Below, one piece after another: positions 8,719-17,926 of a DNA stretch of 64,000 nt (position 1 is its first letter; every line of letters begins with the position of its first letter). Source of the DNA: Candidatus Magnetomicrobium cryptolimnococcus (GTDB lineage: Bacteria > Nitrospirota > Thermodesulfovibrionia > Thermodesulfovibrionales > Magnetobacteriaceae); the NCBI GenBank assembly GCA_018606805.1, contig JAGYWI010000001.1, forward strand, positions 297,267 through 361,266. The letters run 5' to 3'. The translations under genes were made by a program, and so were the position numbers. The notes under the pieces are model-generated. The model saw only the letters and a program-made list of their open reading frames with translations, was not told the origin of the DNA and made no database searches.

Positions 8719-9243
8719 TTAGATAAAAAAATACTCTTTATCCTCCTTTTGTAGACACTGAACAATTTCCCCTAAATACATACGGTGGTAATCCTTTTGT
8801 GGATAGTTGTCATCAATTTCAGGTAAGAGAAAATTATTAGGGGTTATATCTTGAAAGTAAATCTTTTTACAAACAAAAACAAGTCGAGCCTCTTCAAAAT
8901 ATATAGCATCCTTATTAAATACAGGCTTTAAACCTGTTTGTGAAATTTTATCTACCTCACGACCAGACTTAGTCCCACAAAATAACAAAGACTGTCTATA
9001 AGGTTCAGCAAAAAATGAAAGCGTAAAGGTTTCAGATTTTTCGACAAAGCTGTATGTATATCTTTGTGGACGAATAACACAAAAACAAATCTTCTTATTC
9101 CATAAAATACCCAAGCCACCCCAACTCACTGTCATAGTGTTAAATTGTTCATCAGTGCCAGCTGTTACAAGCGCCCAATCCTTATTAAAAAGCTTAAAAG
9201 GATTATCCTTTACATCTTCAACGCTAAGCTCAACAAAACTCAT
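8719..9243 (-). CDS. Flavin reductase-like FMN-binding protein
   Basis: The start (WALVTAGTDEQFNTMTVSWGGLGILWNKKICFCVIRPQRYTYSFVEKSETFTLSFF) is typical of the flavin reductase-like split-barrel domain that binds FMN. Members reduce free flavin or serve as electron carriers, often in anaerobes. At 174 residues it is a single-domain member with no NAD(P)H-specific extension. No partner oxygenase is nearby. It is separated from the PLD gene by 54 bp and may be monocistronic or the end of that operon. Confidence 0.82.
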   Translation of the reverse strand: MSFVELSVEDVKDNPFKLFNKDWALVTAGTDEQFNTMTVSWGGLGILWNKKICFCVIRPQRYTYSFVEKSETFTLSFFAEPYRQSLLFCGTKSGREVDKISQTGLKPVFNKDAIYFEEARLVFVCKKIYFQDITPNNFLLPEIDDNYPQKDYHRMYLGEIVQCLQKEDKEYFFI

Positions 9244-9297
9244 TAAAGCCTCCCCTATGTTTGTTAACTCCCCATTATTGATTTTGCAGATAAAAAC

Positions 9298-10920
9298 TTA
9301 ATCCCAACCAATCCTCATACGTGCAAAAATCTTATCAACCTCATCAAGAAAGGCACTGGCCACACGACTATCTCTTATGACAGAAAGCACCTCATCAGAG
9401 TGCACACTTGCCAGATACCAGTTAAACGACTCTGTTATAACCGTATAATTATCAATAACGGCAAACTTATGGTGTATCGGCGAATAAATGCTTTCCCAAT
9501 AGTACACAAAGGCCACCTCCATCCACTCACTTTTCAATTTCCAAACGGCCTCCTTAAGCGGTCTATACTTATTAGTATCCCATGGCTCCGGTAAATCCCC
9601 CGTATGGGCAATCATACCGTTAAGTACTACCCGAACCCGCACACCACGGTTTCTTGCATTGACAAGCGCCGTTATCACATCGGTTTCATGGTGATCGTTA
9701 GAGGATACGCCTGTCATATAACCTATATCAAACATGGACACAACAATATTTTGCCGTGCATTATTTATCTCAGTTATAATGGCATCTTGCGGACGGTAGT
9801 AATCCCTTATGGCGGTATAGTAGCTTCCAAATGTATAAAACATATTGTACTTACCTTCAGGGTTAACCCCTATGCGTTGAATAATACCACCCCTTATCGC
9901 ATAATAAACATTTAGATAGATGTCTGCAAAATCCTTCGAGTAATAAAAAATGCCATTTTCCCAATTGCCCCCCCACAGATGAAAATGCAAGTTATAAGAG
10001 CTTGAATGGACAACTTCACCGTCAAAGATAATAATCTTCGTGTGCATACTTGCAATGCCTTGCGAGGGGTCGCCCGGTGTGTTTCTAACGACTCCATATA
10101 TTGGTATACCGCTGCGTTTCATCTTTGCCACATTTGCAGTTATTGTCATAGGGCTTACTGCAGCCCAGTCCGCTATACACTCAATATCCACCCCTTTACT
10201 TTGGGCATGTATCAAGTGTTCTGCAACGTGATAATTATCAAAATCAAAGATAGCCATATAGATATAATGCCTACCTTTAGGGTCTTTTTCTTTTCTATCA
10301 ATAACCCAGTCTATCATTTTGTGAATTTCATGAATAGGATGGTCAGGTTCCCACGTATTACCTCTTGTAAAAAAAGGCCTTATTGGTAAATCATTATATT
10401 CAGTATTGATTTTAACAAGGGCATCTTGTACCGTTTTTTGGTCCATTTCAGTACACTTAAAATCATTTAAATCTTTAAAATAACTATCATGAAAATCGTC
10501 GTTAGGAATACTCCCCTTTTGAAATTCTGGAAGAGATGCAAACTTATAGTTATACTTTGAAGGTATAGATTTGCCATCTTTATGTATTATATATGAAAAC
10601 TTCATATTGTGAGCAAGGCCATGCAACCCCTCATATGGAAAAAGAGGCAACTGGTGCACCTGCCACTTCTGCCAGTTATCCGACCACTCACCACAACAAT
10701 AACCATCCATTATATACTGTTCACAAACGCCGTCTTCCCTGTACACTTTAAGAATAACACGCAGTGCCTTATGGTCAGCGTAATTATTAAAAGCAAAACC
10801 TATCCCACCTGCAAAATTAGAAATCTCCCACTGCTGTATATTCTTAACACTGCGCCTGTGCCCTATCCACTTATAGGACGGATGACAATATTCTTCAGCA
10901 TATCCTTCAAATTCTTCCAT
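9298..10920 (-). CDS. Two-HKD phospholipase D-like protein with W-rich N-terminal domain
   Basis: Two complete HKD active-site motifs are present: HTKIIIFD (H293, K295, D300) and HHKFAVID (H483, K485, D490). The protein is therefore a full two-lobed PLD-superfamily enzyme, either nuclease or phosphodiesterase. Residues 1-130 form a separate aromatic-rich, probably beta domain (WIGHRR...WEISNFAGGIGFAFNN...WSDNWQKWQVHQLPLFPYEG) reminiscent of a carbohydrate-binding module. No signal peptide is visible. It starts 7 bp after the Fic gene stop, so the two are almost certainly co-transcribed. Substrate is unknown; a nuclease effector role is inference from the Fic and EEP neighbours. Confidence 0.8.
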   Translation of the reverse strand: MEEFEGYAEEYCHPSYKWIGHRRSVKNIQQWEISNFAGGIGFAFNNYADHKALRVILKVYREDGVCEQYIMDGYCCGEWSDNWQKWQVHQLPLFPYEGLHGLAHNMKFSYIIHKDGKSIPSKYNYKFASLPEFQKGSIPNDDFHDSYFKDLNDFKCTEMDQKTVQDALVKINTEYNDLPIRPFFTRGNTWEPDHPIHEIHKMIDWVIDRKEKDPKGRHYIYMAIFDFDNYHVAEHLIHAQSKGVDIECIADWAAVSPMTITANVAKMKRSGIPIYGVVRNTPGDPSQGIASMHTKIIIFDGEVVHSSSYNLHFHLWGGNWENGIFYYSKDFADIYLNVYYAIRGGIIQRIGVNPEGKYNMFYTFGSYYTAIRDYYRPQDAIITEINNARQNIVVSMFDIGYMTGVSSNDHHETDVITALVNARNRGVRVRVVLNGMIAHTGDLPEPWDTNKYRPLKEAVWKLKSEWMEVAFVYYWESIYSPIHHKFAVIDNYTVITESFNWYLASVHSDEVLSVIRDSRVASAFLDEVDKIFARMRIGWD

Positions 10921-10927
10921 AAGTTCA

Positions 10928-12604
10928 CTACCTTTCCATTTTATATGAATAATTTAAACCCTTATTATTAAATATAAGCCCACCATCTTCAGAAACAATA
11001 GAACAATTAAAATAATCGCACTCATATTGCTGCCCATGCAGCTCTATTACAAAATCAACGTCATAAGCACACGTGTTCGGTATATCTGAGGCTATTTCTT
11101 TAATGAAAATATTATCCTTAACACTAAATATCTTTTGCCACTCACCACGCTCTTTTTTTGAAAAGCCACAGTATACCTTTAAGTTTCTAAGCTGATTTTC
11201 ATCATAAAAAACAACTCGGCAATAGTCTTGTAAATTTCTAAAAACACGCTCTTCAAACGGACGTACTATATAAGCTTCAAAACTCACTTCAAGTTTCTGA
11301 GGCCTATCATCTATTTGCCGAAAATACACTCCGGAGTCAAATGCCACATTATATATCTGCTTATGCAAAAACCCAAACTCATCAAGCTTCCATCGCTCGT
11401 AAAAGTACGCATCTACAGCCCTGCGTATCCTTTTTTTTATATAAGCATACATATCCTCTATGGTACCACCATAGCGCGGCAGGGCATAAATTTCCTCCCG
11501 CATATCAAAGCTTATAGGCGGAAGCCCCTTTTTTAAAAGCAGATGGTTTAAAAATACCTTGCCAACCCTCCCGTTTGAATCCCAAAAAGGGTGCACCCCT
11601 ATAAACATATAGTAAGAGCGCGATAGATCATAAATAAAAGCAAACAGGTCGTGGTAACTTTCCGCTGTTTCTTTCAGGACGTGTTCCATGTTTTTAATTT
11701 CCCTTTTGAAATTGTCAAAATCAAAGGTAACACCATTTCTATCGGGAAAGTCCATTGTCCTAAACTCACCGGCATTTGGTACAAGTTTTTTTGAAAGTTG
11801 TTTATGAATCTTCTTTAAAAGCTCCACACCTATTTCCGTAAACTTATGAAGTTTTGCAAAGGTTTCTTTATATACTTCAACAAAATTAGCATTGCCTATA
11901 ACCTTCAGCTCCTGTGGTGTCAGCTCATCTTCGTAACCAACAGAACCCTTCATTATTGTTTTTGAAGAACAGCCTAAGTGTAGAAATAGTTTTTGAAAAA
12001 TAGCCGTATTTACAAACCACGGCGTTTCCTCACTCATAATCTTAAAGTAGTGAACAACATCCACATCTATATCTGAAACAACCTTTGGCGTATTTTCTTC
12101 CTTATTTAATCCTAATTTGCGGCAAAACTCATCTATTATTGAGTGCGAGTTCATTTCCTCAATAAGTTCAGTTGGGAAAAATATTACGTCCTTTACAGAT
12201 TCAATATGTTTATCAAAGGTTTTTTTTAATTGTAACCATATCCGCTCACAAAAGTCCCTCTTCAAATCCTCCATAGCATTTAAAAGGTCAATATTAACCC
12301 CAAAGCCTCTATAGCCAAGCTCCCTTATAACGCGTAGCTTCTTATCAATCTCACCAACAGCATATTCAAAGTGTATCTTGTTATAATGCCACTTCTTATA
12401 ATACTCAAGCAAGGACTCCTTTGTAGCCTTAGATACTGGTTTATCTCCATCCTCAGATTTTTGTATTTTATACTCAATTACTATATTTTCTAGCTCTTCA
12501 AGACCACTAAGCACACGGTTGAGCTCACCTTTAAGTAAATCAAAAAGACTCTGACAATAGCCGTCCCACTGATAGGATAGCACAAAATGCTCTTCACCAA
12601 ACAT
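10928..12604 (-). CDS. Fic-domain protein (probable AMP/NMP transferase)
   Basis: The Fic signature HPFWDSNGR (residues 338-346) is intact, with the catalytic His and the anion-binding NGR. The upstream helix has IHKQLSKKLVPNAGEFR, also typical of Fic proteins. Residues 1-240 are a largely helical domain I do not recognise. Residues 400-558 are a C-terminal beta-rich region of unknown function. Fic enzymes transfer AMP or other phosphate-containing groups to protein hydroxyls and often act as toxins or effectors. I found no clear [ST]xxxE[GN] inhibitory motif and no separate small antitoxin. It lies between an EEP gene (41 bp upstream) and a PLD gene (7 bp downstream). Confidence 0.82.
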   Translation of the reverse strand: MFGEEHFVLSYQWDGYCQSLFDLLKGELNRVLSGLEELENIVIEYKIQKSEDGDKPVSKATKESLLEYYKKWHYNKIHFEYAVGEIDKKLRVIRELGYRGFGVNIDLLNAMEDLKRDFCERIWLQLKKTFDKHIESVKDVIFFPTELIEEMNSHSIIDEFCRKLGLNKEENTPKVVSDIDVDVVHYFKIMSEETPWFVNTAIFQKLFLHLGCSSKTIMKGSVGYEDELTPQELKVIGNANFVEVYKETFAKLHKFTEIGVELLKKIHKQLSKKLVPNAGEFRTMDFPDRNGVTFDFDNFKREIKNMEHVLKETAESYHDLFAFIYDLSRSYYMFIGVHPFWDSNGRVGKVFLNHLLLKKGLPPISFDMREEIYALPRYGGTIEDMYAYIKKRIRRAVDAYFYERWKLDEFGFLHKQIYNVAFDSGVYFRQIDDRPQKLEVSFEAYIVRPFEERVFRNLQDYCRVVFYDENQLRNLKVYCGFSKKERGEWQKIFSVKDNIFIKEIASDIPNTCAYDVDFVIELHGQQYECDYFNCSIVSEDGGLIFNNKGLNYSYKMER

Positions 12605-12645
12605 AACACCAATCCCTCTATATTAAAATATTAAAATGCACTTAT

Positions 12646-14205
12646 TCACTCAATAACAGTATAAAGCCCTATGTGATCACTAAACTGTGGATTATTTAAA
12701 ATAAGCTCTGCCCAGTGGACCTTTTGAATGTTTCCTTTAACCATAATGTAATCAATACGCGTAAAGGGGTCAACCGTGTTAAATGTATTGCCTCCGGTTG
12801 GATGAATACTCCTATATGTATCAATAAATCCTTCATCTTTTAAAAAAGAAATGACAGGTGAATTTTCAACATCGTTAAAGTCCCCGGCAAGCGCTACACA
12901 GTAGTAACTACTTTCATCACCATAGAGACGGTTTATTTCCTCAAGTAGTTTTTGAGCTTGGGCAAGGCGAATATCCGAGTTTTCATGATGGTCTAAATGT
13001 AGGGATACAAATATTACTCGCCTGCCATATATCTCCACCTCACAGGCAGCAGCGTACCGCTCCATAGCAGGCCGTAAACCACCCATCAAGTTTGCATTTA
13101 GATTAATAGTTTGTTTATTTTTTAGCTCATAACGGCTTGAAACAGCCACACCCTCCGGGTACCTCTCCATGTAAAGATGACAGTAGCTGTAATGAGTTCT
13201 ATAATAGTTGCCTGTCATATTAGTCATCCATCTAGCAATCTGTGCGCTTGTTTCCTCTATGCCAGCACCGCTAATAACCTCCTGATAGGCACACACCTCC
13301 GGGTCAAACACCGATAACTCATTTGCAACCCGCCTAAACCGTGCGGCATCGCTATCGTGCGTACCGTGAAGGTTAAAAGAACAGATACGTATTATTGGCG
13401 GATTTACCTGCCTGTACCTTATCATATCATCCTCAGTCAAAACGCCCAAGTAACCGTTATTTGTAAATCTATCATTTAACCTATATATATACTCTTTAGT
13501 CGTATTATATTCCCTTGCGATAACCTCAGGTGGGCTACCTGCCCTTAAAAGACGAATAATCTCAAGCCTTCTTAGCAATGGATCATTATAGTTTAAATTA
13601 TCAAGCCAATGCCGTATATTTGAACCTGACACTATACCATTGACACCAGCCAAGGTAAAGGCACTGTGCACCCGGTATAGATAATCTATATCAGTGTGAA
13701 ACATTTGTGCTATTTGTATTGGGTCCATGCCTATACGTAACAGCCTTATCATTTCAAGCCGTTTTATTACGTCATCCTCGCGGTTTAAGACATCTGCCCA
13801 TCTCACCGTATTTAGCTCCGTGCTTGTATTAACGGAGACACCGCGCTGTGCTACCTCACCCCATGCCTTTGATAGTGCTATTGCAAGTTTTTCATCTTGA
13901 GTAGTCATTATTTTTAGTTGAAATCTAAGGGTTGACGTTGCATCTTCATCATATGGAAATAGATTAAGCCCATTGACAGCATCTTTCAAACTGCTATTAG
14001 TTGCTAATTTCGGTCTAATTAAATCCCAAAGGCTTCTGGCCTTTTCCATTGTGGTAACGTCTGGGGCATAATCTTCCTCTATAGTGGCAGCACCTTTTTG
14101 TTTGGTACCGGGCTTTGCAGCTTTTTCCATGTCAGCTTTCAATAGATACGGTATTAATGGGGAAAGAAAGGCGGCTATAGCCGCAATATGTGATCTTATA
14201 TCCAT
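12646..14205 (-). CDS. HTH-repeat endonuclease/exonuclease/phosphatase (EEP) fusion
   Basis: Residues 272-519 are a DNase I-like EEP domain with all expected motifs: ICSFNLHG, AYQEV, SLHLDHHE, ALAGDFND, RIDYIM and SDHIGL. Residues 147-190 and 209-258 are two tandem copies of a helix-turn-helix-like unit (RLEMIRLLRIGMDPIQIAQ versus RLEIIRLLRAGSPPEVIAR). Residues 1-118 (LSPLIPYLLKADMEKAA, then ARSLWDLIRPKL) form a small helical module. From memory it resembles N-terminal modules of multidomain signalling or effector proteins in cyanobacteria. GGAG lies 8 bases before the ATG. It heads the EEP-Fic-PLD series, 72 bp after the GH57 gene. Confidence 0.8.
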   Translation of the reverse strand: MDIRSHIAAIAAFLSPLIPYLLKADMEKAAKPGTKQKGAATIEEDYAPDVTTMEKARSLWDLIRPKLATNSSLKDAVNGLNLFPYDEDATSTLRFQLKIMTTQDEKLAIALSKAWGEVAQRGVSVNTSTELNTVRWADVLNREDDVIKRLEMIRLLRIGMDPIQIAQMFHTDIDYLYRVHSAFTLAGVNGIVSGSNIRHWLDNLNYNDPLLRRLEIIRLLRAGSPPEVIAREYNTTKEYIYRLNDRFTNNGYLGVLTEDDMIRYRQVNPPIIRICSFNLHGTHDSDAARFRRVANELSVFDPEVCAYQEVISGAGIEETSAQIARWMTNMTGNYYRTHYSYCHLYMERYPEGVAVSSRYELKNKQTINLNANLMGGLRPAMERYAAACEVEIYGRRVIFVSLHLDHHENSDIRLAQAQKLLEEINRLYGDESSYYCVALAGDFNDVENSPVISFLKDEGFIDTYRSIHPTGGNTFNTVDPFTRIDYIMVKGNIQKVHWAELILNNPQFSDHIGLYTVIE

Positions 14206-14277
14206 ACGAGCATCTCCTTAAAATAGTAATATGCTAGGGTTATAATAATAAGCGGTTAAAATAGTTAACCACTGATG

Positions 14278-15873
14278 TTAGTCAACATATTTGCTTGCAA
14301 ATACCCTAAAATCTATTTTTTCAAAAATAGAGTTCTTATATTCATTCCATTCAAGAAGGCGCATATCCGTATTATTCGCTAAAAACCCCGCCAATAGATT
14401 ATTAAAATTATAAATATGCTCCTTTGTCCTCTTAGTAGAGTACTCAACGGCAGTGCCCATAGTTATAAGAAAAGCCCAGTCGCTACTTTGGCCAAGCAAA
14501 AGCTCACGAAGCATCTGATTAAGAACTCTTTCCGTAAGCTCATCTTTTGTAAAGTAGTACTTATTTGCAAGCTGCTCTATCTTATCAGCCATCGTGTGAA
14601 GGTGTCTGTAAATCCAGGCATTTTTTTCATTAAGCCACACATCATAATAACCATCAGCCCCCCATGTTGATGGACATGGGGTTATTATTTGATTTTGTGG
14701 ATACATATGCAAATATTCCATCGGTGTTACTGCTTTAATTAACTGCTGTTTATCCATTTCAACAAATACGTTATATAAGAAATCCTGCCCTTCATACCAC
14801 CAATGGCCAAATAGCTCAGCATCATATGGTGAAACCACCATAGGCAGCCTATCCATAACAGGCTGGAGCTTTTCTATCTGCTTGACCCTCTCTCCGTGGA
14901 AATGAATGCCATGGGATACTGTTTTTTCATATGCCATATCCGGCTCATAAGCCTTCTTATCATCCGTATAGCCTGTAACCCGGTAGTACTTAAGGCCGGT
15001 GAAAACCCTTATACCATCTGGACTAATGTAAGGCTTAATGTAATCAAAGTCCAAATCATAACCTAAGTCCCTATAAAAATCACGATAATAGGGGTCGCCC
15101 GGATAACCCACAACGGAGCTCCACACTTGTTGCGATGAGTGCAGGTCTCGCGCAAAGACAGCAATACCGCTTGGCGTATATACTGGAGCGTACACAGAAT
15201 ACCTTGGCTGAGGCTTACCGTCATTAACACCATGGGTATCCATAAAAAAGAATTTAATGCCATATTTTTTTAATAAATCATCAAGCCCTTCGTAAAATGC
15301 GCACTCCGGAAGCCATATACCATTAGGAGCCTTGCCAAAATGCCTAGCGTGTGTTTCAACAGCTACCTTAAGTTGCACCTCAACCGACCTTTTATTTACA
15401 CTTAATATCGGTAAAAACCCATGAGTTGCCCCACAGGTAATAATTTCCACCTTACCGAGGTTGCTGAAATATCTATATCCATTTAGAACTTGGCAGTCAA
15501 GCTCCTCTACAAAGAAACGCTTAAGTTCACAGTACTTTTTATTATAAAACCTAGCTACTGGCAAAAACTCATTATCATGTTTTAATCTGACAATCTCCTT
15601 TTCTGTCAACTCTATTAGCTTATCCATATGTTTTAGATACTGACTTATCAAATACTCATCGGCAAGCATCTCAGCAAGTGGCGGCGTAACCGACGTAGTC
15701 AGTCTAAAATCAACGCCATCGTTTAAAAGCTTTTTCATATTCATCAAAAGAGGCAAATAGGTCTCTGAGATAGCCTCAAAAAGCCAATGCTCTTCAAGAA
15801 AATAATCATACTCCGGATGCTTTACAAATGGTAAATGCGAGTGTAACACTAAAACCCAGTATCCCTTAATCAT
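14278..15873 (-). CDS. GH57 1,4-alpha-glucan branching enzyme (DUF1957)
   Basis: The start GYWVLVLHSHLPFVKHPEYDYFLEEHWLFEAI is the GH57 branching-enzyme hallmark. NGIWLPECAFYEG contains the catalytic nucleophile (E190), and VSPYDAELFGHWWYEG contains the acid (D351). The C-terminal helical DUF1957 region follows, ending at 531 residues, the normal length. The enzyme introduces alpha-1,6 branches in glycogen-like polymers. Its start overlaps the end of the DUF4912 gene by 8 bp, a pairing seen in other genomes. Confidence 0.92.
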   Translation of the reverse strand: MIKGYWVLVLHSHLPFVKHPEYDYFLEEHWLFEAISETYLPLLMNMKKLLNDGVDFRLTTSVTPPLAEMLADEYLISQYLKHMDKLIELTEKEIVRLKHDNEFLPVARFYNKKYCELKRFFVEELDCQVLNGYRYFSNLGKVEIITCGATHGFLPILSVNKRSVEVQLKVAVETHARHFGKAPNGIWLPECAFYEGLDDLLKKYGIKFFFMDTHGVNDGKPQPRYSVYAPVYTPSGIAVFARDLHSSQQVWSSVVGYPGDPYYRDFYRDLGYDLDFDYIKPYISPDGIRVFTGLKYYRVTGYTDDKKAYEPDMAYEKTVSHGIHFHGERVKQIEKLQPVMDRLPMVVSPYDAELFGHWWYEGQDFLYNVFVEMDKQQLIKAVTPMEYLHMYPQNQIITPCPSTWGADGYYDVWLNEKNAWIYRHLHTMADKIEQLANKYYFTKDELTERVLNQMLRELLLGQSSDWAFLITMGTAVEYSTKRTKEHIYNFNNLLAGFLANNTDMRLLEWNEYKNSIFEKIDFRVFASKYVD

Positions 15874-16819
15874 TGACTTTCCTTTCTTGCTGACCTTCTA
15901 ACACATCTTGATTTTCAACCTGATTTTTGAGCTCATAATCTTTATGATATATGTTAACACTGTTATCTGAGGAACTAACCATGTAACCATGATAACCTTT
16001 ATCTTTCTCGGTTACTTCCTCAATGGCTGTCCGCTCTAAGCCTTCAGAGGCAGGTTCCTCTCGATGAAAAGGTAAGCCCATTTCATGAGTAATTTGTTCA
16101 AGCATTTCCGCTGACTTTGCTTCCTCTATGGGAATAACCACAATTTCATCTTCAAATGCCTGCTCTGGAAATACCTCTTGTGGTACTTCTTCGATTATTA
16201 ACTGATTCTCTTCTGGTAATATAACTTGTACCACTATATCTTCCACAGTTTCTTCTACGGGGCTAACCTCTTCTTGCGGAGTCGTATCAGTTACCTGAGT
16301 TTCTTCCACATAACTTTTGGCCTTAATAAGCCAGTACTCATTAAGCTTATCTGCAACGTTTAAAGGCGTTGATGCTATTGTTTTGGAAATTATTATATCA
16401 ATAAACTCATTCTTATCATAAAACCCCAACACCGCTATAATTGCCCCATATGGATTATGATAATGAACAAACCCGCTTCCAACCTTATGATTAACTTCAA
16501 AACAATGGAACTCCACTATGTCATTATCCTTCACTTCATACAAAACCATCATTAACTGACAATGTCCAACTCTCTTGCCATTTATTTCACTATTCCTTGC
16601 AGAGTCAGAAATCTCCCAGTAAACATAAAGCTTACCTCTATTTACAGGCAACACCACAACCGTATCGCTATCATAACCTTCTGGCACATCAAAATTATCA
16701 ATTATAGGAAACCGCTCTTCCTCTACAGCAAAGAGTGTAATTACATGCGTATCCTCTGCCCTTTCAATAACCTCAAGGCCTGTCTTTACGTCTATTCTTT
16801 CAGTATTTTCTTCCATCAC
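15866..16819 (-). CDS. DUF4912 domain protein with acidic linker
   Basis: Residues 45-175 (VVLPVNRGKLYVYWEISDSARN...HCQLMMVLYEV...VHYHNPYGAIIAVLGFYD) match DUF4912, which commonly accompanies GH57 branching enzymes and is probably a carbohydrate-binding beta domain. Residues 180-317 are acidic and low-complexity (EEVSPVEETVEDIVV and similar), probably disordered. It is co-translated with the GH57 gene (8-bp overlap). It may guide the branching enzyme to glucan, which is inference from context. It is transcribed divergently from the cinA-like gene. Confidence 0.8.
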   Translation of the reverse strand: MMEENTERIDVKTGLEVIERAEDTHVITLFAVEEERFPIIDNFDVPEGYDSDTVVVLPVNRGKLYVYWEISDSARNSEINGKRVGHCQLMMVLYEVKDNDIVEFHCFEVNHKVGSGFVHYHNPYGAIIAVLGFYDKNEFIDIIISKTIASTPLNVADKLNEYWLIKAKSYVEETQVTDTTPQEEVSPVEETVEDIVVQVILPEENQLIIEEVPQEVFPEQAFEDEIVVIPIEEAKSAEMLEQITHEMGLPFHREEPASEGLERTAIEEVTEKDKGYHGYMVSSSDNSVNIYHKDYELKNQVENQDVLEGQQERKVND

Positions 16820-17162
16820 TAATAAAAACCACTACCTTTTCAATTAAATTACGTATAAATAACACAAAAATCACTTTTAGAAAAACCTTTTCTTCAGATT
16901 TACTTATTGAATTTTAACAGATTAAAGGTAACATACCAAAAGGTAAATGCACATGTCAATAACCTGTGTACCTATTTATATTTTATTACCAAAATAAATT
17001 TAATAATACTTGCAGGAGGTAAAAGAAAAAAAATTCTGCAAACAACAGTTTTTTATCTTTATTAACAAATAGAACATATAGTATAATGGGGTATTAATTA
17101 TAACTATATAAAATAGTTAACTTATAAAGTGAACAATCACAGGGTTGAGAGAAGCATAGCTA
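16820..17162. other. AT-rich divergent intergenic region
   Basis: 343 bp between the divergent DUF4912 (-) and cinA-like (+) genes. It holds a likely -10 box for the plus-strand gene at 17082 and an isolated GGAGG at 17015-17019 that serves no recognisable ORF. No repeats of the dispersed families or RNA gene are seen. Confidence 0.5.
17058..17087 (+). promoter_or_regulatory. Candidate promoter of the cinA-like gene
   Basis: A consensus TATAAT lies at 17082-17087, about 75 bases before the ATG at 17163. The -35 region is weak (TTTATT at 17058-17063 with an 18-base spacer). The start codon is preceded by GAGAG. Confidence 0.4.
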
Positions 17163-17894
17163 ATGATAAAAACTGCTGGAATAATTATAATTGGTGATGA
17201 AATACTAAGCGGTATGGTAGAGGAGTGTAACGCCCTATATATGGCAAGGGAGTTGCGTATGCGTGGGGTTGCCGTTAAACGTATATCTGTTATAGGGGAT
17301 AACGTAGATGAAATAGCAACAGAGGTGAGGCAGTTTTCAGTAAACTATGACTATGTGTTCACGTCTGGCGGCATTGGGCCAACGCACGACGACGTATCAA
17401 TAGAAGGCATCTCTAAGGCATTTAACGTAGAGCCCGTCATACATGAGTACCTACGCAACGTACTTTTACAACGTTACGGTGGAACATTAACACCGGAAAG
17501 ACTAAAGATGGCGGAAGTCCCCAATGGCGGGGATATTATTACAGATACTGATTTAAAGTTTCCACTTATTTGTTATAAAAATATATATATATTTCCCGGC
17601 GTTCCGAAATATCTGAGGGAAAAACTTAATATACTACTTAGAAGGTTTAATGGTAAACCGGTTTTATTTAAAAAAATATACGTTGATGAATATGAATCAG
17701 AAATAGCTCCACATTTAAATAAGGTAGTTAAAAATCACAGCCTTGTTAAGATAGGCTCTTATCCGTTTTTTGATGATAGAAACTACAAAGTAATGCTAAC
17801 CCTTGAGTCTATAGATGAACTGGAACTACAGGCTACAATAAATGAAATTACCTTTGGTCCATTTAAAGAATATATCGTTAAGATAGAAGATTAA
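17163..17894 (+). CDS. CinA-like molybdopterin-binding domain protein
   Basis: The N-terminus TAGIIIIGDEILSGMVEECNALYMARELRMRGVAVKRISVIGDN and the FTSGGIGPTHDDVSIEGISKAF motif identify the MoaB/MogA-like domain of CinA. The C-terminal nicotinamide-nucleotide amidase domain is absent at 243 residues. It is therefore the short version, related to the pyrophosphatase half of CinA or of FAD synthase-like proteins. Likely activities are hydrolysis of ADP-ribose or FAD-like nucleotides; the exact substrate is unknown. It stands alone on the plus strand. Confidence 0.85.
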   Translation: MIKTAGIIIIGDEILSGMVEECNALYMARELRMRGVAVKRISVIGDNVDEIATEVRQFSVNYDYVFTSGGIGPTHDDVSIEGISKAFNVEPVIHEYLRNVLLQRYGGTLTPERLKMAEVPNGGDIITDTDLKFPLICYKNIYIFPGVPKYLREKLNILLRRFNGKPVLFKKIYVDEYESEIAPHLNKVVKNHSLVKIGSYPFFDDRNYKVMLTLESIDELELQATINEITFGPFKEYIVKIED

Positions 17895-17926
17895 AGTTTT
17901 TTCAATATATACCCAAACAAATTAGG

